A DNA stretch of 64,000 nucleotides from Paraburkholderia megapolitana (GTDB lineage Bacteria; Pseudomonadota; Gammaproteobacteria; Burkholderiales; Burkholderiaceae), in contig NZ_CP041745.1 of NCBI RefSeq assembly GCF_007556815.1, positions 1,398,501-1,462,500 of the forward strand. Reading direction: 5' to 3'. Numbering within the stretch: the first letter of the stretch is position 1; the number at the start of each line of letters is the position of its first letter. The notes beneath the pieces were generated by a model that did not search any database, was not told the DNA's origin, and saw only the letters and a program-made list of their open reading frames with translations. The position numbers and the translations under genes were made by a program. Below are positions 42,586 to 51,754 of the stretch, piece by piece.

Positions 42586-43584
42586 TCAGCACGTGGAAGC
42601 GGCTACGCTCATCTTGTAGCGAATTACGGTTGGAACACTCGGGTCCAGATTCATCGCGGTAGCGATGCCCTGGCCCGATATCGCATTGGGTCGTGTGCTT
42701 GCCGCCAGGCCGAGATCGAATGCCGAGCAAACCGGTTCGATTCCCAACGCAAAATGACGCCGGCTCCATGGCCAACTGGCGCGACCGCCATTGCTGATCC
42801 AGAGCACGCATGAAGGCAATTGCGCTGCGTCCCAATCAAGATCGACGCGATAGTGTTCGTCGAGGTTCTCGACCGATACGTGTCCGTCGATTCCGCACAT
42901 CTGCACCAGCGATTCGGTGGCAACGGCGAGCGGATAGCGTGTCAAATCGATGGCTTGTCCGTTTCGTCTGGGCGCGCGCGACAGATCCAGGAATGTCCTG
43001 TCGGGAGCGAGTAGATCTGCATCCGTTTCCACTTCGCGCGGATAGGTCATGGCGAAATCGAAGTCTCCAGGATGCAGCACCAGTTGTCCGGGACGCTCGG
43101 GCACGCGCAAGGTCGGATGCAATCCGACCGGCAAACGGCATGCTTGCCTCGCACGGATGATCAGGCTGCATTCGATGCTGGCTTCGCCGGCGTTCCCCTT
43201 GATCTGTCGGTAGAGCGTCTCGATCGGGCCCGCGGGGCCGCACCGATATTGCAAGGTCAGCGACGCTGGATCTCGTCCATCGTCGGTTCTCTTCCATACG
43301 CCATGCGCGGCTTCGCCATGAAGCGGAGGTTGCCATGCCGGTTTAACGGAGCAGGGATCTTCGCCAAAGGGCACGCACGGCCACTCACCGCCACCGTGCG
43401 CCATCAACCCAACCAGCGGAGCGTGGCCGTGCGGCGGGATTTCCTGGCGCCACGGAAATAGCGCGAACGGCTGAACAAAGCGATCGTCCGGTAAGCGAAA
43501 GTGCACGGGCCCCAGCATGCCGCCTAATGCCTGCACCGTACCGCGCCCATGCGACCAGTTGATTTCCCATGTGTCCACGGTCAA
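42586..43584 (-). CDS. Aldose 1-epimerase-like protein
   Basis: A 332-residue protein of the galactose mutarotase-like superfamily. A conserved His lies in PVGLHPTLRVPE, and the likely catalytic Glu in HFALGIEPVCSAFDLG near the C-terminus. Mutarotases interconvert alpha and beta anomers of sugars. It starts 12 bp after the permease gene on the same strand, so it belongs to the sugar transporter operon and probably acts on the imported sugar. Confidence 0.78.
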   Translation of the reverse strand: MTVDTWEINWSHGRGTVQALGGMLGPVHFRLPDDRFVQPFALFPWRQEIPPHGHAPLVGLMAHGGGEWPCVPFGEDPCSVKPAWQPPLHGEAAHGVWKRTDDGRDPASLTLQYRCGPAGPIETLYRQIKGNAGEASIECSLIIRARQACRLPVGLHPTLRVPERPGQLVLHPGDFDFAMTYPREVETDADLLAPDRTFLDLSRAPRRNGQAIDLTRYPLAVATESLVQMCGIDGHVSVENLDEHYRVDLDWDAAQLPSCVLWISNGGRASWPWSRRHFALGIEPVCSAFDLGLAASTRPNAISGQGIATAMNLDPSVPTVIRYKMSVAASTC

Positions 43585-43596
43585 CTTTCTAGAAAC

Positions 43597-44589
43597 TCAA
43601 CGATCACGGTACTTTTCCACTACCGAATTCAACAGAACGGCGCCGAGAATCAGAATGGCGCGCACGACGTACTGCCAGTACTCGCTGATGTTCATCAGCG
43701 TCATGCCGTTGATGATCACCCCAAGAAATACGACGCCGATCAGTGTTCCCCAAACCTGCCCGCGTCCGCCAAACAGACTGGTGCCGCCGATAATGACCGC
43801 TGAAATCACATCGAGCTCCCAGCCCTTTGCCGCCGCGGCATTGCCGGCCATGGTCTGCGCAGAAACCAGAATCCCGCTGACGGCGGTCAGTGCCGCCGTA
43901 ATCACGAGAGCCAGCGTTTTCACCCGCCAGATGCGGATGCCGGACAGATGTGCGGCCTCTGCGTTGCCGCCTACCGCGTAGACCGCCCGGCCAAAGGTGG
44001 TGTGCTTCATCAGCAAATGAATCGCGACGAAGATGGCGACGAACACATAGACCGGAAATGGAACGCCGAAGATATAGCCGCTGCCCATGAAGCCGTACCA
44101 GTCGGGGAATGGTGTGAGCGGGAATCCTCGCGTCAACAGATTGGCCGCGCCAAACAGACCGGTCAGCATCGCAAGGGACGTGATGAACGTCGGTACGCGC
44201 GTGTATTGACGCAACAACCCGGACACCATGGCAGCACCGCACAGCAACGCGATCGCGAGCAGGCATCCAAGCAGAACCGCGCCGACATCGCCAAGCACTC
44301 CATCGAGTTCCTGCACGACCAGTGCCACGACGCAGCCGGAAAAGGCCACACCCGAACCCACGCTCAAGTCGATTTCGCCAGAGACGATGACCATCGTCAT
44401 CCCGAAAGCGATGATCCCTTGCATCGTGATATTGCGAAGCACATTCAGCTGGTTATCGAGCGTGAAGAAATTCGGCGCAACCGCGGTGAGAACCAGAAAC
44501 AGGACAATCAGGATCACTTCCATTGGACGATTCTTCAGCCAGCTAAAAATGCTGTGACCGATCGTCGACTCTCTTTCTATTGCAATCAT
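43597..44589 (-). CDS. Sugar ABC transporter permease (RbsC type)
   Basis: A 330-residue inner-membrane permease of the CUT2 family with about 8-10 helices. Motifs include VIVSGEIDLSVGSGVAFSGC, and AAKGWELDVISAVIIGGTSL followed by GGRG, the EAA-like loop that contacts the ATPase. ATG 44589 shares its A with the stop of the ATPase gene (TGATG) and lies 4 bases after GGAGG; ATG 44592 is possible. Part of the four-gene operon binding protein-ATPase-permease-epimerase. Confidence 0.93.
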   Translation of the reverse strand: MIAIERESTIGHSIFSWLKNRPMEVILIVLFLVLTAVAPNFFTLDNQLNVLRNITMQGIIAFGMTMVIVSGEIDLSVGSGVAFSGCVVALVVQELDGVLGDVGAVLLGCLLAIALLCGAAMVSGLLRQYTRVPTFITSLAMLTGLFGAANLLTRGFPLTPFPDWYGFMGSGYIFGVPFPVYVFVAIFVAIHLLMKHTTFGRAVYAVGGNAEAAHLSGIRIWRVKTLALVITAALTAVSGILVSAQTMAGNAAAAKGWELDVISAVIIGGTSLFGGRGQVWGTLIGVVFLGVIINGMTLMNISEYWQYVVRAILILGAVLLNSVVEKYRDR

Positions 44590-46127
44590 CATTCCTCCAT
44601 GCATGCTGCGTACAGTTCTTTCGCATCGACCTTTGCCGGGTCCAGTTCTCCGCGGATGCGTCCGTCGCGCATCACGAGAATCCGGTCGCATACTTCGAGC
44701 AATTCTTCCAGCTCGGTAGAGACCACAATCGACGAAAGTCCCTGGGCCGCCTGTTGCCAGATGATCTGGAAGATCTGCTGCTTGGCGACGAGATCGATGC
44801 CGCGCGACGGTTCGTCGAATAGAAGCACCTTGGGCAGCGTGTTGAGCCAGTTGCCGATGACGATCTTTTGCTGATTGCCGCCCGATAGCGAAGAAACGGG
44901 CTGATCCGGGCTGGATACCTTGATATGTAGATCGCGGATATTGGCGTCGACATGGGGCTGTTCCATCGCGCGGGTGATCCACCCGCGCGGTGCGATGCGT
45001 CGCAAGCCGGCAAGGCACAGGTTGTCGCGCACGCTGGCGATCTGAACCAGTCCGTCTTCCTTGCGGTTTTCGGACGTATATCCCATGCCTAGCGCCTTCA
45101 TCTTGTCCGGCGTGGGATGCGGTACCCGTTCGCCGTCGATGGCGATAGACCCCGACTCGACCGGCAGCAGTCCGTAGATCGCGCGTAGCAGTTCCGTGCG
45201 CCCGGACCCGAGCATGCCCGCAATGCCCAGGACTTCGCCTTTGTGCAACGTGAGCGATACATCCTGGAGCTTCGGCAACAACCTGAGGCCATCGACCTGC
45301 AGCACCGGCGTCCGGTCACGCGACGGCGGGGCAGAGCGTCGCGCGAATTCCGTTGCACCGAACATCATGTCGAGGATGACCGGGGCTCTCGCCTTCTCGA
45401 TGGGCACGCTCCCGACATAGCGGCTGTCGCGGATGACCGTCACCGTGTCGGCAATCATGTCCAGCTCCGCCAGTCGATGCGAGATATAGATCATCGTCAC
45501 GCCCTGCTTGCGCAAGCGACGAATCAGGTCGAACAGCAGTGAGACTTCGCTGCTCGCAAGCGCAGAGGTCGGTTCGTCGAGCAACAGGACCTGCGGTTTG
45601 CTGGACATTGCCTTGACGATCTCGACGACCTGTTGCTGACCGACACTGAGTCGTCGTACAGGCGTGGCCGGATCGATATCCAGCCCCATCGACTCGAGCA
45701 ACGCGCGCGCGTGATCGAGTGCGGCGTGCCAGTCGACGCGAAGGCCGCCCTTCGCGCGCGGTAGCCGACCGAGGTAGATGTTCTCCATGACACTCAGCTC
45801 GCGCACGAGGCTCAGTTCCTGATAAACCGTGGCGATACCGCGTTGCAATGCGGCCTGTGGTCCATCGAGACTCACCGCCTCGCCGTCGACTTCGATCGTT
45901 CCATGGTCGGGCTGGATCACACCGGCCAGCAGTTTGATAAACGTGCTTTTCCCCGAGCCATTCTTGCCAATCAGTGCATGAACCTGCCCGGCAGAAAAAT
46001 CATGACTGAAGTCGTCTATCGCGACGAGCGAACCATATGTTTTCCGGACCCCGCGCAGCGACAGTGCGGTGCGGCGCGCGTGGCCGCTTACCGGATCGGC
46101 CGATTCCGGATTGAAGGGTTTATACAT
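44589..46127 (-). CDS. Sugar ABC transporter ATP-binding protein (RbsA/XylG type)
   Basis: A 512-residue protein with two nucleotide-binding domains. The first has GKNGSGKST, LSVGQQQVVEI and VLLLDEPTSAL. The second has the degenerate Walker A GMLGSGRTELL, the signature LSGGNQQK and VLLFDEPSRGID. This is the usual CUT2 layout for ribose, xylose or related sugars. ATG 46127 (MYKPFNPES) is preferred to an in-frame codon at 46172, which would add a non-conserved 15-residue extension. Confidence 0.93.
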   Translation of the reverse strand: MYKPFNPESADPVSGHARRTALSLRGVRKTYGSLVAIDDFSHDFSAGQVHALIGKNGSGKSTFIKLLAGVIQPDHGTIEVDGEAVSLDGPQAALQRGIATVYQELSLVRELSVMENIYLGRLPRAKGGLRVDWHAALDHARALLESMGLDIDPATPVRRLSVGQQQVVEIVKAMSSKPQVLLLDEPTSALASSEVSLLFDLIRRLRKQGVTMIYISHRLAELDMIADTVTVIRDSRYVGSVPIEKARAPVILDMMFGATEFARRSAPPSRDRTPVLQVDGLRLLPKLQDVSLTLHKGEVLGIAGMLGSGRTELLRAIYGLLPVESGSIAIDGERVPHPTPDKMKALGMGYTSENRKEDGLVQIASVRDNLCLAGLRRIAPRGWITRAMEQPHVDANIRDLHIKVSSPDQPVSSLSGGNQQKIVIGNWLNTLPKVLLFDEPSRGIDLVAKQQIFQIIWQQAAQGLSSIVVSTELEELLEVCDRILVMRDGRIRGELDPAKVDAKELYAACMEE

Positions 46128-46199
46128 GCGATATTTCCAGCGGCGCGGCTGTCCCGAGAGACAACCGGGCAATGAGGTGTGTCGAGGCGAATGAGCGGC

Positions 46200-47159
46200 T
46201 CAGTACTTTTTGATTTCCGCGAGAAAGTCTTGCACCTGCTTCGGGTTTTGCCTCGTGAGCAGGCGCGAAGGTACGACGATCTTCGTGTCGACCGGTTTCG
46301 CGTCGATCAGCGCCACGGCTGCATTCAATGCATTCTTGCCGAGCAGGTAGGGTTGCTGCGCCGTGACCGCCTGCAGGATGTTGTCGCGACTCAGCAGCGC
46401 CTTCGCCGTCTGCTCGGTACCGTCGATTCCAAACACGACAATCTTGCCGGCTTTCCCGGCGTTCTTGACTGCCTGGACGGCGCCTACCGTGCCGCCTTCG
46501 TTCGCTGCGAAGATCACCTGGACACCCGGATGGGCCGTGATGATGTCGCCCACCACGGCGACCGCTTTTTCGGGCAGCCACGCATCCTGTTGCGCAACCA
46601 CCGTCACCGAAGGCCCGGCTTTCTCCAGAAAGCCGCCGACGCGGGCGTCGCTTTGCTCCGGCACCTGCGATTTGAAGGCGACCGTGGCGATCTGCGCTTT
46701 TGCGCCGGGCGCAAGCACGCTCTGCAGATACTGCCGCGTGGCGTCACCGGTGCTCTGACCCAGCTCGCGATCGCTGCTCACAACCGAGACCTGCGCGAGG
46801 TCGCCGTTTACCGAGGTACCGTACGTGACCACCTTGATGCCTTTCGCCCGCGCCCGCTGGAGCGCATTCACCGATCCCTTCGCGCTGATCGGCGCGATGA
46901 CGATCGCGTCCACGCCACGGGCGATGTACGTATCGATCAACTGCGACTCTTTCTCCAGCTTGTTGTCGCTGTCTCCCTCGAGCAACTGTGCCCCGGCTGC
47001 CTGAGCTGCGTCGCGCAGACCGATCTGTACCGTCCTGAAGTACTGGTCCTGCTGAAATACGATGCCGGCAATGACCGGCTGCTTTGCTTGCGCATGGAGG
47101 CTGGCGAATCCGCTCGCAAGCAGGACGGCGAGGGCGAGTACTTTTCCGAAGCGTTGCAT
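46200..47159 (-). CDS. Sugar ABC transporter substrate-binding protein (RbsB type)
   Basis: A 319-residue periplasmic binding protein. The signal peptide MQRFGKVLALAVLLASGFAS ends near LHAQA. The mature part shows the two-lobed sugar-binding pattern: GIVFQQDQYFRTVQIGLRDA, ARGVDAIVIAPISAKG, AANEGGTVGAVQAVKNAG. The sugar is not predictable. First gene of the operon, expressed from the promoter at 47234-47262 under the LacI-type operators. Confidence 0.93.
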   Translation of the reverse strand: MQRFGKVLALAVLLASGFASLHAQAKQPVIAGIVFQQDQYFRTVQIGLRDAAQAAGAQLLEGDSDNKLEKESQLIDTYIARGVDAIVIAPISAKGSVNALQRARAKGIKVVTYGTSVNGDLAQVSVVSSDRELGQSTGDATRQYLQSVLAPGAKAQIATVAFKSQVPEQSDARVGGFLEKAGPSVTVVAQQDAWLPEKAVAVVGDIITAHPGVQVIFAANEGGTVGAVQAVKNAGKAGKIVVFGIDGTEQTAKALLSRDNILQAVTAQQPYLLGKNALNAAVALIDAKPVDTKIVVPSRLLTRQNPKQVQDFLAEIKKY

Positions 47160-47187
47160 GGTGGGTTGTCTCCGTTTCGTTCTGGCG

Positions 47188-47201
47188 TTGGAACGTTCCA
47201 A
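47188..47201. promoter_or_regulatory. Operator 1 of the LacI-type regulator
   Basis: TTGGAACGTTCCAA is a perfect 14-bp palindrome in the 5' leader of the binding-protein gene, downstream of the predicted transcription start. It shares the 14-bp core of operator 2; centres are 29 bp apart. Confidence 0.85.
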
Positions 47202-47213
47202 TTTTTGAGGCGA

Positions 47214-47233
47214 GAATTGGAACGTTCCAATTC
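47214..47233. promoter_or_regulatory. Operator 2, perfect 20-bp palindrome
   Basis: GAATTGGAACGTTCCAATTC reads the same on both strands. It directly abuts the -10 of the transporter promoter and covers the predicted start site, so bound repressor would block the operon. This is probably the main operator. Confidence 0.9.
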
Positions 47234-47262
47234 AGGATATTTTGCTAATATCGCGCTGTCAA
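47234..47262 (-). promoter_or_regulatory. Promoter of the sugar transporter operon
   Basis: On the minus strand TTGACA (47262-47257) is a perfect -35 and TATCCT (47239-47234) a good -10, with a 17-base spacer. The start is expected near 47227, inside operator 2. Confidence 0.8.
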
Positions 47263-47268
47263 CCATTT

Positions 47269-47282
47269 TTGGAACGATCCAA
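47269..47282. promoter_or_regulatory. Operator 3, at the start of the LacI-type gene
   Basis: TTGGAACGATCCAA differs from operators 1 and 2 by one base. It ends two bases before the TTG start codon of the regulator, so binding there would repress the regulator's own expression. Its centre is 52 bp from operator 2, compatible with looping. Confidence 0.75.
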
Positions 47283-47284
47283 TT

Positions 47285-48328
47285 TTGCAGCGCAAAATAA
47301 ATACGGGCGCCACCATCCAGGACATCGCGGTCAAGGCGGGGGTGTCGAAATCCACCGTCTCGCTGGTGCTGCAGCAGAGCCCGAAGATCAAGGCGCAAAC
47401 AACCGCGAGAGTGATGGCTGCGGCCAGTGCGCTCGGGTATGTCTACAACCAGGGCGCGGCCAACCTGCGACAACGCCGTAGCAACACGATCGGCATGATC
47501 ATTAACGATCTGACGAACCCGTTCATCGTCGAATTGCTGGTCAGCGTGGAGCACGCGCTCGCGAAAGCGGGCTATACGACGTTCATGTCGCACACGGCCG
47601 AAGACCTGGATATGCAGGCTCGCGTGCTTCAATCGATGCGCCAGAACAATGTGGCGGGACTCATCATGTCGCCCGCCCTCGATACGCCAAAGGAAATTCC
47701 TGCAACCATCCGTTCCTGGGGGATACCGCTGGTCCTGCTCATGCGGCCGCTCGGCGGTAGCGGGATAGACACGGTTGGCGTCGACAACAGGGCCGGCTTC
47801 AAGGTCGCAACCGAACATCTGGTCGAGAGAGGCCACAAGCGCGTTGCGTTCGCCGGTATGCGCCCGGGCTACACGGTTGCCCACGATCGCAGCAGCGGCT
47901 ACCGCGCGGCGATGGCCGGGCATGGTCTGCCCGTCGACGACTCATGGATGATCGATGTCCCGATCACGCTGGCAGGCGGCCGCGAAGCCGTGCGCAGAAT
48001 CTTCGCGATGAAGCATCGTCCTACGGCCGTCGTTTGCTACAACGATCTGGTGGCTTTTGGGGTGCTGCATGAACTGGACAAGATGGGCAAACGCGCGGGC
48101 AAACATCTGGCGGTGATCGGATGCGACAACGTTGCTGCTTCCGAGCATACTAATCCGCCGCTCACCACGCTATCGGCGGGTGCCGATCTGATCGGTTCGC
48201 TGGCGAGTGAGGTCTTGCTGTCCAGGCTGCGCGAATCGTCGATGGACACGCCCGGAGTCCAGCATTTCGAGCCGATGAGGTTGATTGTGCGCGAGTCGAG
48301 CGGACCGCCGAGACAGCGGCGGGTGTAG
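47285..48328 (+). CDS. LacI family transcriptional regulator of the sugar transporter
   Basis: A 347-residue repressor. The N-terminal helix-turn-helix is ATIQDIAVKAGVSKSTVSLV, with a hinge near GAANLRQRRSNTIGMI, followed by a sugar-binding periplasmic-protein-like domain (VDNRAGFKVATEHLVERGHK). The start must be TTG 47285: no ATG or GTG lies between the upstream in-frame stop and the HTH. It is divergent from the transporter operon, and three near-identical operators lie between them. The inducer is presumably the transported sugar or a metabolite of it. Confidence 0.92.
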   Translation: MQRKINTGATIQDIAVKAGVSKSTVSLVLQQSPKIKAQTTARVMAAASALGYVYNQGAANLRQRRSNTIGMIINDLTNPFIVELLVSVEHALAKAGYTTFMSHTAEDLDMQARVLQSMRQNNVAGLIMSPALDTPKEIPATIRSWGIPLVLLMRPLGGSGIDTVGVDNRAGFKVATEHLVERGHKRVAFAGMRPGYTVAHDRSSGYRAAMAGHGLPVDDSWMIDVPITLAGGREAVRRIFAMKHRPTAVVCYNDLVAFGVLHELDKMGKRAGKHLAVIGCDNVAASEHTNPPLTTLSAGADLIGSLASEVLLSRLRESSMDTPGVQHFEPMRLIVRESSGPPRQRRV

Positions 48329-48408
48329 TAGCTAGCGGTGACTTGCCGTGTCTTGCGGCGTGATTGAATACCGTTGGCGGAATTGACGAACTTCAACAGA
48401 AGACCCAA

Positions 48409-48438
48409 GGCTCCGGTATCGAATCCATAACCGGAGCC
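48409..48438. terminator. Hairpin between the convergent LacI-type and GST genes
   Basis: GGCTCCGGT (48409-48417) pairs perfectly with ACCGGAGCC (48430-48438) around a 12-base loop. T-runs are weak on both sides. Its place between converging genes suggests a shared terminator. Confidence 0.55.
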
Positions 48439-48448
48439 GCATCCCGCG

Positions 48449-49150
48449 TTAGTGCTTCGCGTACTGCGTCGCACCGAACAACACTTCCTTCGCCTTGTCA
48501 TCCATCACCGGCTTGCGGACCGAGGCCAGCACCTCGACACCGCGCTGCACGGCCGGGCGTGCCGAAATCTCCGCCTGCCAGCGCTTCACGTTCGGGAACT
48601 GCTCGATATCGATGCCCTGGTTCTGCCATGAGCGCGTCCACGGATACGTGGCGATATCCGCGATCGTGTAATCGTTGCCCGCGAGATATTGACTCTTGCC
48701 GAGCTGCGTTTCCATCACACCGTACAGGCGCCGCGTCTCGTTCGTGTAGCGATTGACCGCGTACTCGATCTGCTGCGGCGCATAGACACGGAAGTGGTGT
48801 GTCTGGCCGAGCATCGGACCGATCCCGCCCATCTGGAACATCAGCCATTGCAGCGTCGCGTAGCGGGCCGCAGGTTCGGACGGCAGAAACTGGCCGGTCT
48901 TTTCGGCGAGATAGATCAGGATCGCACCCGATTCGAACAGTGCAAACGGCTTGCCGTCCGCACCGCGCGGACCGTCGGGATCGACGATCGCGGGGATCTT
49001 GTTGTTCGGGCTGATGGCGAGGAATTCGGGCTTGAACTGGTCGCCAGCACCGATGTCGACCGGATGCGCGGTGTACGCGAGGCCAGTCTCCTCTAGCATG
49101 ATGTGAACCTTGTGGCCATTCGGCGTGGCCCAGCTATAGACGTCGATCAT
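48449..49150 (-). CDS. Glutathione S-transferase family protein (YfcG/nu-class-like)
   Basis: A 233-residue protein with the thioredoxin-like N-domain starting MIDVYSWATPNGHKVHIMLE, followed by NKIPAIVDPDG and the glutathione-binding FESGAILIYLAEKTG, and a helical C-domain (ADIATYPWTRSW). The TPNG start is typical of YfcG-type enzymes, which act as disulfide reductases with glutathione. AAGGAGCC precedes ATG 49150. It lies 154 bp downstream of the five-gene acyl-CoA cluster. Confidence 0.92.
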   Translation of the reverse strand: MIDVYSWATPNGHKVHIMLEETGLAYTAHPVDIGAGDQFKPEFLAISPNNKIPAIVDPDGPRGADGKPFALFESGAILIYLAEKTGQFLPSEPAARYATLQWLMFQMGGIGPMLGQTHHFRVYAPQQIEYAVNRYTNETRRLYGVMETQLGKSQYLAGNDYTIADIATYPWTRSWQNQGIDIEQFPNVKRWQAEISARPAVQRGVEVLASVRKPVMDDKAKEVLFGATQYAKH

Positions 49151-49304
49151 CGTGGCTCCTTCGTTTCCGTAAGTGCGGCGTTAGCCGACCATGCGGCGGC
49201 ATGGCCGGGCAGTGCCGGGCTGGCGGAAATTAGAGCATAGTTCGATCGATGGTGCAGGGTGCCGCGCAGCCCTGCAGCCCTGCAGCGCTGCTGCCTCGGT
49301 GCCG

Positions 49305-50564
49305 TTACGAACGCGTGACCGGCATGTCGACACGCGCTGCCGCGTCGCGACCCAGATGACGCGCGAGTTCGAGCTTCGCAATCGCGTTGCGATGCACTTC
49401 GTCGGGACCGTCGGCGAAACGCAGCGTGCGCGCGAGCGCGTACGCGTACGCGAGCGGAAAGTCGTCGCACAGACCTGCTGCGCCATGCGCCTGGATCGCC
49501 CAGTCGATTATCTGACATGCCATGTTCGGCGCGACGACCTTGATCATCGCGATCTCGCCGCGCGCGCCCTTGTTGCCGACGGTGTCCATCATGTACGCAG
49601 TCTTGAGCGTCAGCAGTCGGGCCTGTTCGATCATGCAGCGCGCTTCGGCGATCCGTTCCTGCGTAACGGTCTGTTCGGCGATCGGCTTGCCGAATGCGAC
49701 GCGCTGCAGCGTGCGCTTCGCCATCAGTTCGATGGCCCGTTCCGCGAGCCCGATGAGGCGCATGCAATGATGAATCCGTCCCGGCCCGAGGCGCCCCTGT
49801 GCAATCTCGAAGCCACGCCCTTCACCGAGCAGCAGGTTCGACGCAGGCACGCGCACGTTGTCGAGCGAGATATCCATATGGCCGTGCGGCGCGTCGTCGT
49901 AGCCGTACAGCGTGAGCGGACGGTGCACGGTGATACCGGCGGCGTCGGCGGGTACGAGGATCATCGACTGCTGTTGATGGCGCGGCGCATCGGGATCGGT
50001 CTTGCCCATCACGATGTACACCTTGCAGCGCGGGTCGCCCGCACCGGACGACCACCATTTGTGCCCGTTGATCACGTAGTGATCGCCGTCGCGTGTGATG
50101 CGCGTCTGGATGTTCGTCGCATCCGACGAAGCCACCTCAGGCTCCGTCATCAGAAACGCCGAACGGATATGTCCTTGCAGTAATGGCTCCAGCCACTCGC
50201 GCTTGTTGTCGTCGCTGCCGTAACGCTCGATCGTTTCCATGTTGCCGGTATCGGGCGCATTGCAGTTGAACACTTCCGGCGCCCAGGGCACGCGGCCCAT
50301 GATCTCGCACAGCGGCGCGTACTCGAGGTTCGTCAGACCAGCGCCACGTTCCGAATCGGGCAGGAATAGATTCCACAGGCCGGCGGCGCGTGCTTCCTGC
50401 TTGAGCGTCTCGATCAGTTCAGTCGGTAGCCACGCATTGCCGTTCTGGCGATTGCGCTCGACCTCGGCGGTGAAGACGGCCTCGTTGGGGTAGATATGCG
50501 CGTCGAAGAACGCGAGCAATTTCTCGCGCAGCGCTTCGACCTTGGGGGTGTAATCGAAATTCAT
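49305..50564 (-). CDS. Acyl-CoA dehydrogenase, ACAD11/LvaC-like
   Basis: A 419-residue ACAD with the full fold: N-terminal helices, [20 protein letters not shown] (FAD/substrate loop), [20 protein letters not shown], and the C-terminal [20 protein letters not shown] and [19 protein letters not shown]. Last gene of the cluster, 52 bp after an APH-type kinase. In ACAD10/11 and LvaC, homologues adjoining such a kinase remove phosphate from a phosphorylated hydroxyacyl-CoA instead of, or besides, oxidising it. That chemistry here is inference. ATG 50564 follows CCGAGG. Confidence 0.9.
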   Translation of the reverse strand: MNFDYTPKVEALREKLLAFFDAHIYPNEAVFTAEVERNRQNGNAWLPTELIETLKQEARAAGLWNLFLPDSERGAGLTNLEYAPLCEIMGRVPWAPEVFNCNAPDTGNMETIERYGSDDNKREWLEPLLQGHIRSAFLMTEPEVASSDATNIQTRITRDGDHYVINGHKWWSSGAGDPRCKVYIVMGKTDPDAPRHQQQSMILVPADAAGITVHRPLTLYGYDDAPHGHMDISLDNVRVPASNLLLGEGRGFEIAQGRLGPGRIHHCMRLIGLAERAIELMAKRTLQRVAFGKPIAEQTVTQERIAEARCMIEQARLLTLKTAYMMDTVGNKGARGEIAMIKVVAPNMACQIIDWAIQAHGAAGLCDDFPLAYAYALARTLRFADGPDEVHRNAIAKLELARHLGRDAAARVDMPVTRS

Positions 50565-50616
50565 GGATGGCCTCGGAAAGAGAAGCTGCAGACGAAAACG
50601 CTGGCGCTCGGGACGG

Positions 50617-51735
50617 CTATCGTACTTTCTGCGCGTAGTGCCACGCGAGTTCCGCCATCGGTCGCGCACGCTTGCCGGCATCGAGTGCCTGCGCGCTCGA
50701 TGCGGTACCGTCGACGACGCGTTTCATGATCCCCTGCAGGATCGCCGCGATACGGAACATGTTGTAGGCGAGATAGAAATTCCAGTCGCCGCGAATCTCG
50801 AAGCCCGTGCGCTTGCAATAGCGTTCGACGTAATGCGCTTCGTCGGGAATGCCGAGCGCGGCCCAGTCGAGCCCCGCGATGCCGCGAAACTGCGCCGGAT
50901 CGACGTGCCACGCCATGCAGTGATACGCGAAGTCGGCGAGCGGATCGCCGAGCGTCGACAGTTCCCAGTCGAGCACGGCGAGCACGCGCGGCTCATGCGG
51001 ATGGAAGATCAGGTTGTCGAGCCGGTAGTCGCCATGGACGATCGACACGTGTGCATCGGTATCGTCGGGCATGTGTTGCGGCAGCCATTCGATCAAGCGC
51101 TGCATCGCGTCGATCGGTTCGGTTTCGGACGCTTGATACTGTTTGCTCCAGCGACCGATCTGCCGGGCGAAGTAATTGCCCGGCTTGCCGTAATCCGCCA
51201 GCCCGATCGCCGTGACATCGACCGAATGCAGCGCCGCGATCACGCGGTTCATCTCGTCGTAGATGGCACCGCGTTCGTCGCTGGTCAGACCCGGCAGCGA
51301 CTGATTCCACAGCACACGACCTTCGACGAACTCCATCACATAGAACGCGCGGCCGATCACGCTTTCGTCCTCGCACAGCGCGAGCATCTTCGCGACCGGT
51401 ACGTCGGTGTCGGCGAGCGCGTGCATCACGCGGTATTCACGTTCGACGGCATGCGCGGACGGCAGCAGCTTCGCCGCGGGGCCGGGCTTCGCGCGCATCA
51501 CATAGCTGCGTTGCGGCGTGATCAGCTTGAAGGTGGGATTCGACTGGCCGCCTGCAAACTGCTCGAGCGTGAGCGGTCCGGCAAAACCGTCGACATGCTG
51601 TGCGAGCCACGCGCTCAGCGCGTCGGTGTCGAACCGCTGTCGCTCGTTGACCGCACGGGTGCCTTCGAAGGCCGAGTAATCCGGCTGGCTGGGTGTGCCA
51701 CCGTTTGTGCCACCGTTGGGGGCCGCTTGAACCAT
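50617..51735 (-). CDS. APH-type phosphotransferase, ACAD10/11 kinase-like (LvaA-like)
   Basis: A 372-residue kinase-fold protein. The catalytic loop [14 protein letters not shown] and the metal-binding [19 protein letters not shown] are intact, and [15 protein letters not shown] is the nucleotide loop. This subgroup is found fused to or beside acyl-CoA dehydrogenases and phosphorylates 4-hydroxyacyl-CoAs rather than antibiotics. It lies 19 bp after the histidine phosphatase gene. ATG 51735 is preferred; upstream in-frame sequence is not conserved. Confidence 0.9.
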   Translation of the reverse strand: MVQAAPNGGTNGGTPSQPDYSAFEGTRAVNERQRFDTDALSAWLAQHVDGFAGPLTLEQFAGGQSNPTFKLITPQRSYVMRAKPGPAAKLLPSAHAVEREYRVMHALADTDVPVAKMLALCEDESVIGRAFYVMEFVEGRVLWNQSLPGLTSDERGAIYDEMNRVIAALHSVDVTAIGLADYGKPGNYFARQIGRWSKQYQASETEPIDAMQRLIEWLPQHMPDDTDAHVSIVHGDYRLDNLIFHPHEPRVLAVLDWELSTLGDPLADFAYHCMAWHVDPAQFRGIAGLDWAALGIPDEAHYVERYCKRTGFEIRGDWNFYLAYNMFRIAAILQGIMKRVVDGTASSAQALDAGKRARPMAELAWHYAQKVR

Positions 51736-51754
51736 GTCTGCTCCAGATCGTTTT

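Noticed and set aside
50617..51735. Aminoglycoside resistance gene
   Set aside because: The kinase has the APH fold, but its neighbours are acyl-CoA enzymes and its sequence matches the ACAD10/11-associated subgroup, so antibiotic resistance is not supported.
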